Source: Sodalis ligni
Lineage (GTDB): Bacteria; Pseudomonadota; Gammaproteobacteria; Enterobacterales; Enterobacteriaceae
DNA: 64,000 nucleotides
Assembly (NCBI RefSeq): GCF_016865525.2
Contig: NZ_CP075169.1
Span: 3,162,337-3,226,336 of the forward strand
Direction of reading: 5' to 3'
Below are positions 19,081 to 28,119 of the stretch, piece after piece. Within the stretch, counting starts at the first letter, position 1; each line of letters starts with the position of its first letter. Under the pieces are notes generated by a model that saw only the letters and a program-made list of their open reading frames with translations, was not told where the DNA came from and did not search any database. Both the position numbers and the translations under genes were made by a program.

Positions 19081-19160
19081 AACATCACCTCTGTTCACGG
19101 GCCTTAGTTAACAATTGTCAGCGATAAACCCTGGGGTTAGCTGACCGTCTGTCCGAACCG

Positions 19161-20360
19161 TCAGGCCAGCGCCCGCGTCCGGGCGCCGAGCAGCACGGAA
19201 AAAACGCCGAACAGACTGACCAGCAAAATAACGACGGCGCCCGCGTCAATGGCCGTGGCCAGGTTCCAATGGACGGCCACCGAACCCAGCGTCAGCGCGA
19301 AACCGCCCTGCACCAAATACGCCACCAGATAAAGGGCCGAAAGCGTTCCGCCGCGATGATGGGTGGGCGCGTACATATTGATAAGACCCAGCCCGCCCAT
19401 GAACATAAGACAGTACGCCATACCCGCCATCATCAGGAAAGCCATAAATATCGCCAGGGAGTGTTCCGCCACGGACCAGGCCAGCAGGCCCATACCGCTG
19501 GCGGAAGCCACCACGCCCAGAGTAATGGCCGGGCGGGACGCCAGGCCTTTGGCCACCAGCCCGGTTGCGCCGGAAGAGAAGGCGAATACAGCGAGGGTGG
19601 CGCCGTTCAACAGGACATTGCCGGAGCCTATCAGGTCGCGGGCAATCTGCGCCCCCAGGGACAAGCCCAGGGCGCCGATGGCATAAGCGCTGGACACCGC
19701 CGCCGCCGATGAGATAAACACCGGCAGCAGTTCGCGGGGGATGGCGGGGGTTTTCGGCCGCCAACGTCCCTTCGCCTCAGCGCTGGTGTGCCGGGGTAAA
19801 AACCAGGCGGCGCCGAAAATCAGGGCGATAATCACCAGTAACAGCCAGAAATTCAGCCGGGTGGGCAACGGAGCGTATTCGATGAGCGCCCCGCCGATAA
19901 GGGTGGCCAGGGCCAGTCCGGCGGACTGCGCTACCGTGGTGATGGCGCTGGCTTTTTTGGCCTGGCCGGCCGCGCTGAATTCAATCATGGCCGCCGTGGC
20001 CGGTCCGGCCGAGAGGCCGACGCCGATGCCCATAAACCCACGGCCAATGTAAATCCATAACAAATCCGGGGCGACGGCAAACAGCATAACCCCCAGGAAT
20101 GATGCGGCCAAGCCGAGCAGCATGGTGGTACGGCGCCCGATATAATCGGATATATCGCCGAAACAGATGAGCATGCCCACCACGACGATGGGATAAATGG
20201 CGAAAATGGCGGCGGTCTGGGTGGTATTCAGCCCCCACTCGACGGCATACAGCGGATATGTCATCGCCGGGGCCGCACTGGTCCATATGGTATGCGCCAC
20301 TACCGCCGCCGCGACCCAAAAACTGGCCCGTTGTCCAAGCATCATTATCCTTCCCGTCAT
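19161..20360 (-). CDS. MFS transporter of the monooxygenase operon
   Basis: 399 residues with about 12 hydrophobic segments. MFS motif A is FGDISDYIGRRTTMLLG at about 68-84. The second half begins near residue 205 after a short basic linker (KGRWRPK). First gene of a probable operon with the monooxygenase, 80 bp downstream. Role is inferred: import of the monooxygenase substrate or export of its product in the inner membrane. Its first ~11 codons and upstream DNA recur at 16165-16250 beside the truncated copy A. Confidence 0.8.
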   Translation of the reverse strand: MTGRIMMLGQRASFWVAAAVVAHTIWTSAAPAMTYPLYAVEWGLNTTQTAAIFAIYPIVVVGMLICFGDISDYIGRRTTMLLGLAASFLGVMLFAVAPDLLWIYIGRGFMGIGVGLSAGPATAAMIEFSAAGQAKKASAITTVAQSAGLALATLIGGALIEYAPLPTRLNFWLLLVIIALIFGAAWFLPRHTSAEAKGRWRPKTPAIPRELLPVFISSAAAVSSAYAIGALGLSLGAQIARDLIGSGNVLLNGATLAVFAFSSGATGLVAKGLASRPAITLGVVASASGMGLLAWSVAEHSLAIFMAFLMMAGMAYCLMFMGGLGLINMYAPTHHRGGTLSALYLVAYLVQGGFALTLGSVAVHWNLATAIDAGAVVILLVSLFGVFSVLLGARTRALA

Positions 20361-20485
20361 GCCAAGATTTCCGGCAGGGTTAAAATATGTGAATAAGGAT
20401 AATCAGTATGGATGTGCGTATTATTATCGTCAATAAAAATATGACCGACCGTATTATTTTTCATGATCGGGAATAGCGAGGATAT

Positions 20486-21391
20486 TTAAGGTAGGGTTAT
20501 CACGATCTTGCCCGTGACATGCCCCGCGGCGCTAAGTGTGTACGCCTCTGCGGCCTGTGTGAGCGGGAACGTTTTTTCCAGGGCCACGCGGAAAGCCCCT
20601 GCCGAATAAAGCCGCCCTGCCTCGGCCAAGACCCGCTCAGGATTTTTCTGGGCCGCGAAAGATCCCTGTGCGCCGTATTGCGGCGCGGTAAAATCGGCGA
20701 TGGAGAGGACGCGGGAAGGGTCTCCCACCAGGGCGATAAGCGTCGGTATAACGCCCGATCCCGCGAGATCAAGGGCGGCATTGACGCCGGTGGGCGCAAG
20801 TTTCCCCACCCGTTCAACGAGACCCGGCCCATAGGTGGTCGGGATGGCGCCGAGCCCGCGCAGGTAATCATGCTTAGGGGCGCTCGCAGTCCCTATCACG
20901 GTGATGCCGTGGTAACGCGCGAGCTGGATCGTTGCGGAGCCAACGCCGCCGGCCGCGCCGTTCACCAGAAGCGTCTCGCCGGGCATTATTCCAACCTGGG
21001 CGAGAATGCGCGTCGCCGTTTCGACGATCACCGGGAACCCCGCCGCCGCGTCGAACGGCAGGCAGTCGGGCTTGCGGGCCCAGTGTGTCAGCACCGCGTA
21101 TTGCGCCATCGTGTTGATACCGTAGCCGAAGACGGCGTCGCCAATGGCAACGTCTATGACGCCCGCGCCCACTTCATCCACTATGCCTGCCCCCTCAACC
21201 CCGACACCGGAAGGAAGCGGAATCGGCCTGTCCCGCCAGCGGCCGGCCCGAATCTTCAACCCGTCCGAAGGATTGACCCCGGCAGCCCGGACGGCAATCC
21301 GCACCTGTCCGGGAGCCGCATGGGGCTCAACCGCGTCCACCACCCGCAGAACCTCGGGACCGCCATATTCACTAAATTGGACTGCTTTCAT
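20486..21391 (-). CDS. NADP-dependent quinone-oxidoreductase-like MDR protein
   Basis: 301 residues of the zinc-independent quinone oxidoreductase branch of the medium-chain dehydrogenases. The N-terminal GroES-like fold has VRAAGVNPSDGLKIRAG and GVGVEGAGIVDEVG. The Rossmann dinucleotide motif is VNGAAGGVGSATIQLAR at about 141-157, and the C-terminus ends AAGHVTGKIVI. The zinc-ligand cysteines of alcohol dehydrogenases are absent. The start has AGGAG upstream. It lies 22 bp downstream of the TetR gene in the same direction, so that regulator probably controls it. Substrate unknown; electrophile or quinone detoxification is plausible. Confidence 0.85.
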   Translation of the reverse strand: MKAVQFSEYGGPEVLRVVDAVEPHAAPGQVRIAVRAAGVNPSDGLKIRAGRWRDRPIPLPSGVGVEGAGIVDEVGAGVIDVAIGDAVFGYGINTMAQYAVLTHWARKPDCLPFDAAAGFPVIVETATRILAQVGIMPGETLLVNGAAGGVGSATIQLARYHGITVIGTASAPKHDYLRGLGAIPTTYGPGLVERVGKLAPTGVNAALDLAGSGVIPTLIALVGDPSRVLSIADFTAPQYGAQGSFAAQKNPERVLAEAGRLYSAGAFRVALEKTFPLTQAAEAYTLSAAGHVTGKIVITLP

Positions 21392-21413
21392 GAAAAACTC
21401 CTAAGTTGCCTGC

Positions 21414-22052
21414 TCAGGCGTAGGGCGTGCCTGACATTGCCGCTTTCACGCCGGCGGTGCCCTGATCAATAATGGCGAGAAAGACGGCTGTAGCTTGCGC
21501 TGTATCCCGCTCCCGTCGAAAGGTCCGATGAGCCTGGATAAAGGCCACGGTCCACGTCGCCAAGAGCAGGCCGGCCGCCAACCGGGCGTCGGAGTCGGTA
21601 GATTCCCGCCCTGCGCATCCGGATAGCGCCGCCGTTACCTCTTGCGCGAGCTCGTCACGTATCGCCCTGGCCCGGCCCTTAAGGATTTCGCTGCCCTCGA
21701 TGGTTTCGATGAAACCTAGACCTGCGGCAGTAAACCTGACCAAAGGGCTCTGTTCCGCGACCAGCCGATGCGCGAGCAGTCGTAACGTCTCGATGGGAGT
21801 GACGCTAAGATCGCGCTGGCGCAGCGCTTCGCGCAGGATTTCGCGGCCCTCTTCGTCGCGATCAAAGAACATGTCTTCCTTGCGGGGAAAGTGATTGAAT
21901 ACCGTCATTCTTCCGACGTCGGCGGCTGCCGCGATTTCGTCTACCGTCACATGATCAAAGCCCCGCTCAAGGAAAAGACGCGTGGCGACAATGGAGATAC
22001 CCTGTCGTGTGGCGAGGCGCTTGCGGGATCGACGGTCGGATGGCATTGACAT
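21414..22052 (-). CDS. TetR-family repressor
   Basis: 212 residues. N-terminal helix-turn-helix: VATRLFLERGFDHVTVDEIA, then VGRMTVFNHFPRKEDMFF. The ligand domain is variable. It is divergent from the TetA-like efflux gene at 22191 (138-bp gap) and upstream of the oxidoreductase at 20486. The gap holds an imperfectly symmetric ACTCAGTACATACTGGTAT (22080-22098) that could be an operator. Likely represses both flanking genes until a toxic compound binds. Confidence 0.85.
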   Translation of the reverse strand: MSMPSDRRSRKRLATRQGISIVATRLFLERGFDHVTVDEIAAAADVGRMTVFNHFPRKEDMFFDRDEEGREILREALRQRDLSVTPIETLRLLAHRLVAEQSPLVRFTAAGLGFIETIEGSEILKGRARAIRDELAQEVTAALSGCAGRESTDSDARLAAGLLLATWTVAFIQAHRTFRRERDTAQATAVFLAIIDQGTAGVKAAMSGTPYA

Positions 22053-22190
22053 GGTGCTCCTGATGGCATATTTTTATACTCAGTACATACTGGTATCAAG
22101 TATATTAAAAAACCTATAGGAGAACAAGTTGATATTGCTGTCAGGGGGCTTCCCAGCGGCGCCACATGCTCCCATCGATCCAGGATCGCT

Positions 22191-23384
22191 ATGAACAAAC
22201 CGCTTATCGTTATCTTCACGACCATTGTCTTGGATGCCGTCGGCATCGGCCTTATCTTTCCGATTTTGCCTTCGCTGCTGCAGAGCGTGACTCACGCTGA
22301 AAACGTGGCGCTCTACATTGGCATAATGACGGCCCTTTATGCGGTGATGCAGTTCATTTTCGCACCGGTGCTCGGTTCGCTCAGCGACCGGCTCGGCCGT
22401 CGCCCGGTGCTTCTGATCTCGCTGGCCGGCGCGGCCGTCAACTATCTGGTACTGGCCTTTGCGCCCCATCTCTGGATGCTGCTGCTTGGCCGCGCCATTG
22501 CCGGCCTGACGAGTGCCAACATCTCTGTGGCGACCGCTTACATCACCGATATTTCCTCCGAGGATAAGCGCGCGCGCCGCTTTGGCCTTTTCAACGCTAT
22601 GTTCGGCATAGGCTTCATCATCGGTCCGGTCCTCGGCGGCGTCCTCGGCGACTATTGGCTGCGGCTACCCTTTATAGCGGCGGCGGCGGTGAACGCCTGT
22701 AATCTCCTGCTGGCAATATTCATGCTGCCGGAATCGCGCACGCCTACCAGGGAGAAAATCAATCTGGCGGCGCTGAACCCTCTGCGGCCGCTGCGTTGGG
22801 TGTTCTCGGAAAAAAGCCTGTTGCCCGTCGCCATCATCTTTTTCATGTTCAGCGCCACCGGCGAAGTCTACGGTACCTGCTGGGCTCTATGGGGGAGCGA
22901 CACCTTTCAGTGGAACGGACGTTGGATCGGCCTTTCCCTCGGCGCCTTCGGTGTCTGCCAGACGCTTGCCCAGGCGTTCCTACCCGGCCCTGCGGTGAAG
23001 CTGCTGGGGGAACGCGCGGCCATTTTGACCGGCGTCGCCAGCACGTGCATTGCCCTGATAGTCATGGCCTTCGCCACCGAGAGCTGGATAATTTTCGCTA
23101 TCATGCCGCTATTCGCCCTCGGCGGCATTGGCGCGCCGGCCCTGCAATCCCTGGCGACCCGACAGGTTGATGAGAGCCGGCAAGGCCAGTTTCAGGGCGT
23201 GCTGGCATCGGCCATGAGCCTGGCCTCGATCCTGTGCCCACTGGCGTTCGCAAGCATCTATTTTACCGTCAGGGAACAATGGCCCGGCGCGATCTGGCTA
23301 TCGGTCGTCGTCGTTTACGCTGTCATTGTGCCCCTCGTGCTCGGCTTGCGCTTTAAGAAGCCGGCAGAGGTCCCAACGATATAA
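22191..23384 (+). CDS. TetA-like major facilitator drug:H+ antiporter
   Basis: 397 residues and 12 predicted membrane segments. Hallmarks of the tetracycline-efflux group are IVFTTIVLDAVGIGLIFPILP-like helix 1, motif A GSLSDRLGRRPVLL at about 64-77, GRAIAGLTSANISVATAYI and FNAMFGIGFIIGPVLGG. The divergent TetR neighbour repeats the tetA-tetR arrangement. The core resembles class A/G Tet pumps, but specificity for tetracyclines is not shown by sequence; it is better called a Tet(A)-family pump. It ends 9 bp before the convergent TetR gene at 23394. Confidence 0.82.
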   Translation: MNKPLIVIFTTIVLDAVGIGLIFPILPSLLQSVTHAENVALYIGIMTALYAVMQFIFAPVLGSLSDRLGRRPVLLISLAGAAVNYLVLAFAPHLWMLLLGRAIAGLTSANISVATAYITDISSEDKRARRFGLFNAMFGIGFIIGPVLGGVLGDYWLRLPFIAAAAVNACNLLLAIFMLPESRTPTREKINLAALNPLRPLRWVFSEKSLLPVAIIFFMFSATGEVYGTCWALWGSDTFQWNGRWIGLSLGAFGVCQTLAQAFLPGPAVKLLGERAAILTGVASTCIALIVMAFATESWIIFAIMPLFALGGIGAPALQSLATRQVDESRQGQFQGVLASAMSLASILCPLAFASIYFTVREQWPGAIWLSVVVVYAVIVPLVLGLRFKKPAEVPTI

Positions 23385-23393
23385 CGCGTGGTA

Positions 23394-23981
23394 TTAGGAT
23401 GCCGCCGGCCGGGTCAGCAGCAGCGGAAAGGCCACGGCGAAGAAATCTTCCAGCGGCTGCCGGCAGCGGACGATTTTCATGCGCACCACCGCCCCTTCCC
23501 AGCTGTTGATGAGAAACCGGGCCATTTTTTCCGCATCGAGAGTAGGAACGATACTGCCGTCCAGTTGCCCTTCATGCAGGGTAGCGGCCACTTGCGCGGT
23601 CCATTTTTCCAATGACTGGCCGATGGCCTGGCGTAATAGCGGGGTATTATCGGACATTTCGGCGGCGAGATTGGCGATTAAGCACCCTTTTTCATAGCCG
23701 AACTCGGCGTAATGGGCGGCCATAAATTCGAAATGGCCGCGTAATCGATCGATGGGGGGCAAAGCGGTGTCGGAAAGTATCTGTCGATTGCAATCCTTGC
23801 CGTAGATGCTGAGAACCTCAAGGGCCAGCAACTCTTTGGCTTTAAAATAATTATAAAACGAACCTTTCGGCACCCCGGCGGTATCCACGATATCCTGCAC
23901 GCTGCATGCGCTGAAGCCGAGGGTGTGGAACCGGTCCAGTGCGGCGTCGACAATCTTGTCGCGTACGCTTGGTTTTGCCAT
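23394..23981 (-). CDS. TetR/AcrR-family regulator
   Basis: 195 residues. Helix-turn-helix: FHTLGFSACSVQDIVDTAGV, then KGSFYNYFKAKELLALEVL. The C-terminal part has EKGCLIANLAAEMSDNTPLL and AEKMARFLINSWEGAVVRMK, like the NemR/AcuR-type C-terminal domain that often senses electrophiles through cysteine. Convergent with the TetA-like gene. The likely targets are itself and the emrAB-like genes, which lie upstream in the same direction. Ligand unknown. Confidence 0.82.
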   Translation of the reverse strand: MAKPSVRDKIVDAALDRFHTLGFSACSVQDIVDTAGVPKGSFYNYFKAKELLALEVLSIYGKDCNRQILSDTALPPIDRLRGHFEFMAAHYAEFGYEKGCLIANLAAEMSDNTPLLRQAIGQSLEKWTAQVAATLHEGQLDGSIVPTLDAEKMARFLINSWEGAVVRMKIVRCRQPLEDFFAVAFPLLLTRPAAS

Positions 23982-24060
23982 GGGTTAACGTCTCTTGCAA
24001 ACAAATACGGCCCGATTATAAGTACGGCCGGCCGGATTAAGCAAGAGCAGGCAGCCCGTT

Positions 24061-24121
24061 CTGCCACATCCGGCCGGGTAGACAGCCCGTTCGGTCACAA
24101 CCGGCCGGTCTTATGTGGCAG
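24061..24121. repeat. large imperfect inverted repeat between emrB and tetR
   Basis: CTGCCACAT followed by CCGGCCGG is mirrored by CCGGCCGG followed by ATGTGGCAG, with a short insertion (TCTT) in the right arm. The 61-bp element fills much of the 200-bp gap between the emrB end and the TetR start. There is no T-run. It could be a bidirectional terminator-like hairpin, an operator pair, or a mobile repeat. Confidence 0.6.
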
Positions 24122-24181
24122 GGACGCCGACGATAACGCCACGGCAGCTTTATCCGGTACCCGCGGCCGCCATAGACGTTA

Positions 24182-25772
24182 TCAGTGCGCAGCGGAGGAC
24201 GGCGCGGCGGGTTTGCCGATTTTATGCATCAGCGGCACCATGGCGGTGGCAATCATAAAGCAGATCATGATGGCCATAAACGTGTCGCCGAAGGTCAAGG
24301 TGCGCGCTTCGCGGTAGGTCAGTGACCAGAGCTGCTGCAGCGCGGCGGTGGCGGCGGATGACGTATCATAGCCGAGTCCGATAAACCGTGCGGACAGGGT
24401 GTCCAGCAGCGTGTTCATCCCTTCGTTGGGCATGGTAAGGTGTTCAGCCAGCCGGAAAAAATGCAGGTTGGTGCGATCGTTCAATAAGGTGGCGCACCAG
24501 GCGATACCGATGGCTCCCCCCAGATTGCGCATCAGGTTGAATAATCCCGAGGCCATTTTCAGCCGCTCCGGAGCCAGGCTGCCGAGAGTGAGCGTCACCA
24601 CCGGGGCGACGGAAAACTGCTGCGCCATGCCGCGAAAAGCCTGGGGGATCAACAGTTCCCTCGCTCCCCAGTCATGGGTGATGGGCATGAAATTCCACAT
24701 GGAAAAGGCGAAACAGGCCAGACCGAACATCAGCAGCCAGCGCAGATCCACGCGGTTGGCGAAATAGGAGTACACCGGAATGGACAAAATCTGGAAAATG
24801 CCGGTGGAAAATATCGCCAGGCCGATTTGCAGGGCGCTGTATCCCCTGACCTGGCTGAGAAAGAGCGGTGTCAGGTAGATGGTGGCGAAGATGCCCAGGC
24901 CGGCGATAAAGGAAAAAAAGCAGCCGAGGGCGAAATTTCGTTCTTTCAGCGCCCGTAAATCCACAATCGGCCGGGCAAAGGCCAGTGAACGCCAGATAAA
25001 CAGTATCCCCGCTACGGCGGAAATCCAGGCGGTGGCGGTAATGGTGCCGTCGCTGAACCAATCCCAGCGTGGCCCTTCTTCCATAGTGTATTCTAAACAG
25101 CCCAGGCTGACGGCCATCAATACCATGCCCGGATAATCGGCGCCCCGCAGCAGGGAGAGATTGGGCCGGTCGATTCTGACCATCAGCGGAACCGCCACCG
25201 CGACAAAGGCTCCCGGCAGCAGATTGATAAAAACAGCCAGTGCCAGGAATAGTTGTCGGTTATCCAGCCCCTACCGTAGGCCCCAGGGTCGGGGCCAGCG
25301 ACGCAATGCCGCCGACGGTGGCGGCGGCGAAAACACGCTGCTTGCCGGAGAAAAAGATAAAGGCGGTGGTGAAAACCAGCGGAATCATCGAGCCGCCGAG
25401 AAATCCTTGCATGGCACGGAACAGGATCATGCTCTGGATATTCCAGGCCCAGCCGCACAGCAGGCTGGAGAGGGTAAATCCGATGGCGGAGACGCTGAAC
25501 AGCCAGCGGGTGGACATGACGTGCGCCAGCCAGCCGGAAAGGGGGATCACGATAATCTCGGCAATCAGGTAGGCGGTCTGCACCCAGACGGTTTCATCAG
25601 TGCCGGCGGATAATCCGCCGCCGATATCCTTCAGGGAGGCGGAGACGATTTGAATATCCAGCAGGGCGATAAACATACCGACGCACATGGTGGAGAAGGC
25701 GAATATCCTGCCCGGCAGCGTCATGCCTGCCGGCAGCGCCGCGACGGCGGACGACAGGGCGGCGTCGCTCAT
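24182..25772 (-). pseudogene. emrB: EmrB-like DHA2 drug transporter, two frameshifts
   Basis: Read from ATG 25772 (overlapping the emrA stop by ATGA). Helices 1-5 are followed by GGIASLAPTLGPTVG, then a shift at the C4 run 25268-25271. GWITDNYSWHWLFL follows in a second frame, then another shift at the A5 run 25229-25233. The rest, AVPLMVRIDRPN to APSSAAH, is in a third frame. The span of 1591 bp is two short of 1593, that is 530 residues once repaired, a normal size for this 14-helix family. Both events look like single-base losses in homopolymers. If real, the pump is dead; if errors, it is intact. Confidence 0.8.
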
Positions 25773-26848
25773 GGACGCTCTGTGCCGCGGCTGTCGATAG
25801 CGGCGGTCACCGACAGGCCGGGCCGCAAGAGTCCCAGCGTGCCGTCGTCTTTATCCAGCGTGATGCGTACCGGCACCCGCTGGACGATTTTGGTGAAATT
25901 GCCGGTGGCGTTTTCCGTCGGCAGGACGCTGAACTGAGCGCCGGTGGCCGGCGCCAGGCTGGCTACCGTACCGTGAACCAGCCGCCCCGGCTGGATATCG
26001 GCCCGCACGGTGGCGCGCTGCCCCGGCCGCATCTCCCCGAGCTGATCTTCTTTGAAATTGGCGTCTACCCACAGCCCCCGCGCCGGATGATTTCCAGCAA
26101 TTGGCTGCCGGCCCCGGCCCAAGCCCCAGTCTGGCCCGGCGGTTACCCACCACGCCGTTGATGGGGAACGGATCTGGGTGTATTCCAGATTCAGCCTGGC
26201 CAGATCGCGGCCGGCCGTGGCTTGATCCAAGGCGGCCAGTATCTGTCCTTTCTGGCTGTCGATAACCGACAGCTGGCGCTGGGCCGCCAGTAAAACCGCC
26301 TGTGCCTGCTGCCCGTCCGCTACCGCTTGCCGAAAATCGGCTTCGGCTTTTTGCAGGCTTTGTACCGAGACGGCCTCGCCCTTTTGCAATGTTTTATACC
26401 GCGCCAGATCGTCGCGGGTACGCTGGATCTGCGCGTTGTCGCCGGCGATGGTGGCCCGTGCCTGCTCAACCAGCGCTTCCTTCAGGCTGCGGGTAGAGGC
26501 AAGATTCACCAGGGCCGCCTGCTGGGCGGCTATTTCCCCTTCCGCCTTGGCCAGTTCCGCCCGGTAGTCACGGTCGTCCAGTTGGAGCAGCAGTTCGCCG
26601 GCCCGCACCGCCTGATTATCGGTGACGGCAATATTGGCAACATACCCCGCCACCTTGGCGCTGATGGTAGTGATATCGCCGCCGACATAAGCGTCGTCGG
26701 TGCTTTCCACGAAGCGGCTCTGGGTCCACCAATAATAGCCGTAACCCAAAAGAATTACCGCGCCGGCCACCGTCAATCCCACAGTCAGCCTGTGGCGCTT
26801 TTTGGGGCGGCGTTCCTGTTCGTCCGGTTGGTTTTGGGGAGTGGTCAT
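25769..26848 (-). CDS. emrA: EmrA-like membrane fusion protein with a scrambled 30-residue patch
   Basis: 359 residues: one N-terminal membrane helix (LTVGLTVAGAVILLGYGYYW), a lipoyl half-motif (VESTDDAYVGGDITTISAKV), a coiled-coil hairpin and a barrel domain with ARGLWVDANFKEDQLGEM. It links an inner-membrane EmrB pump to an outer-membrane channel. Between RSP and ARGLWV the sequence is unlike the family, but the other two frames contain the expected INGVVGNRRARLG and then GSQLLEII. Three single-base losses (about 26163-26166, 26100-26130 and 26083-26086) cancel to keep the frame open. Start 26848 has AAGGAT upstream. Operon HxlR-emrA-emrB. Confidence 0.82.
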   Translation of the reverse strand: MTTPQNQPDEQERRPKKRHRLTVGLTVAGAVILLGYGYYWWTQSRFVESTDDAYVGGDITTISAKVAGYVANIAVTDNQAVRAGELLLQLDDRDYRAELAKAEGEIAAQQAALVNLASTRSLKEALVEQARATIAGDNAQIQRTRDDLARYKTLQKGEAVSVQSLQKAEADFRQAVADGQQAQAVLLAAQRQLSVIDSQKGQILAALDQATAGRDLARLNLEYTQIRSPSTAWWVTAGPDWGLGRGRQPIAGNHPARGLWVDANFKEDQLGEMRPGQRATVRADIQPGRLVHGTVASLAPATGAQFSVLPTENATGNFTKIVQRVPVRITLDKDDGTLGLLRPGLSVTAAIDSRGTERP

Positions 26849-26857
26849 GAATAATCC

Positions 26858-27400
26858 TTAAGCATCGGCTTTAGCGGGCGGGTTGAAACGCAGGTTTTCA
26901 TTGCCGGCTTCCTGCTTTAAGCGCAGGAAATCCATGCGGTAGCGCATTTGTTCGCTGGCTGCCGGCCCCGGCCCTACCCGATAGTTTTCGGAGGTGATTT
27001 TTTCGCCGGTATTCGCATCGATAAGAACCGGCTGCGCCGGCACGCCGGTATGGCGGTTAACCAGTACCGACGCCGCTCCTTCCGGTGAAAAATGCGCGTT
27101 GCCCCAGGCCACCAGCGCCCAGATAACCGGCCGGAAATCTTTGCCGGCGTCCGTCAGGTGGTACTCGAAGCGGGTCGGCGTCTCGCTGCAGGGTTTGCGC
27201 TCCAGCAGGCCGTTTTCCACCAGATCATTGAGCCGGCGGGTCAGCATGTTGGGGGCGATGTTCAGGCTGGTTTCGAATTCGGAAAAGCGCGTAAGGCCGT
27301 AGAAAGCATCACGCAGGATTAAGATGCTCCACCACTCCCCGACTCTGGCCAAACTTTTGGCAACGGGGCAAGGCATATCGCTGAAATCGGTTTTGTTCAT
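26858..27400 (-). CDS. HxlR-family winged-helix regulator
   Basis: 180 residues. The domain at about 8-105 has CPVAKSLARVGEWWSILILR, FYGLTRFSEFETSLN, APNMLTRRLNDLVENGLLER and YHLTDAGKDFRPVIWAL, typical of HxlR/MarR-like regulators. It carries an unusual C-terminal extension of about 75 residues. First gene of a probable operon with emrA 9 bp downstream, so it likely senses the pump substrate. A perfect palindrome lies 24 bp before its start, pointing to autoregulation. No Shine-Dalgarno sequence is evident. Confidence 0.85.
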   Translation of the reverse strand: MNKTDFSDMPCPVAKSLARVGEWWSILILRDAFYGLTRFSEFETSLNIAPNMLTRRLNDLVENGLLERKPCSETPTRFEYHLTDAGKDFRPVIWALVAWGNAHFSPEGAASVLVNRHTGVPAQPVLIDANTGEKITSENYRVGPGPAASEQMRYRMDFLRLKQEAGNENLRFNPPAKADA

Positions 27401-27424
27401 GAGCCGCGGCTCCGGTCGTCAATC

Positions 27425-27441
27425 ACTATCAAGTTGATAGT
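27425..27441. promoter_or_regulatory. palindromic operator upstream of the HxlR gene
   Basis: ACTATCAA-G-TTGATAGT is a perfect inverted repeat with 8-bp arms and one central base. A further half-site TTACTATCAAG follows near 27455-27466. The position just upstream of the HxlR gene and the ACTATC half-site suggest the binding site of this regulator; that is inference. Confidence 0.6.
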
Positions 27442-27467
27442 AATGTAGGCGAAGTTACTATCAAGAT

Positions 27468-27495
27468 GCAAGTCATATTTAGCAAGTCATATTTA
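27468..27495. repeat. perfect 14-bp tandem duplication
   Basis: GCAAGTCATATTTA occurs twice without a gap, about 70 bp upstream of the HxlR gene and next to its palindrome. It may be a promoter duplication or a slippage product. Confidence 0.8.
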
Positions 27496-27547
27496 AATTG
27501 GCGAGAAATTTATCAGGGATGGGGGGTGAAATGAGGTTTGTGAGGGC

Positions 27548-28110
27548 ACGGTCTCCCGTTAACAGGCTCGTTGCACGATGGAAGATAGCGGGCCTACCCT
27601 GGCATGGGGCGCTTCGCGGCCGACTATGGCCGCTCCGGCCCCATTGCCACGGTCTCCCTTTAACAGGTTCGTTGCACGATCGGCGATGGCGGGCTTACCG
27701 CGCCATGGGGGACTCCGGCCGCCGCTGGACGGCGGCTTCGACCCCATTGCCACGGTCTCCCTTTAACAGGCTCGTTGCACGAGCGGCGATGGCGGGCTTA
27801 CCGTGCCATGGGGTACTCCGGCCGCCGCTGGACGGCGGCTTCGACCCATTGCCACGGTCTCCCTTTAACAGGCTCGTTGCACGATCGGCGATGGCGGGCT
27901 TACCGTGCCATGGGGTACTCCGGCCGCCGCTGGACGGCGGCTTCGACCCCATTGCCACGGTCTCCCTTTAACAGGCTCGTTGCACGATCGGCGATGGCGG
28001 GCTTACCGTGCCATGGTACTCCGGCCGCCGCTGGACGGCGGCTTCGACCCATTGCCACGGTCTCCCTTTAACAGGCTCGTTGCACGAGCGATGCACGCGG
28101 GCCTGGGCCG
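27548..28110. repeat. tandem array of ~102-bp repeats (5 full units plus a partial) next to cobT
   Basis: Units beginning ACGGTCTCCC start at 27548, 27649, 27752, 27854, 27957 and 28057 (spacings 101, 103, 102, 103, 100). Each contains TTTAACAGGCTCGTTGCACGA, then CGATGGCGGGCTTACC, then CCATGGGGTACTCCGG, and, except in unit 1, a hairpin GCCGCC-GCTGGAC-GGCGGC. The first unit is the most diverged, units 2-5 differ by a few bases, and the sixth is cut off near 28110. Units differ by 1-3 bp, mostly in G or C runs. It fills the gap between HxlR and the cobT 3' end. Frames open across it are repeat artefacts and were not called. Confidence 0.9.
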
Positions 28111-28119
28111 CCATGGGCG

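Noticed and set aside
27548..28110. CRISPR array
   Set aside because: Units are ~102 bp and near identical throughout with no variable spacers; no cas genes nearby. It is a tandem repeat.
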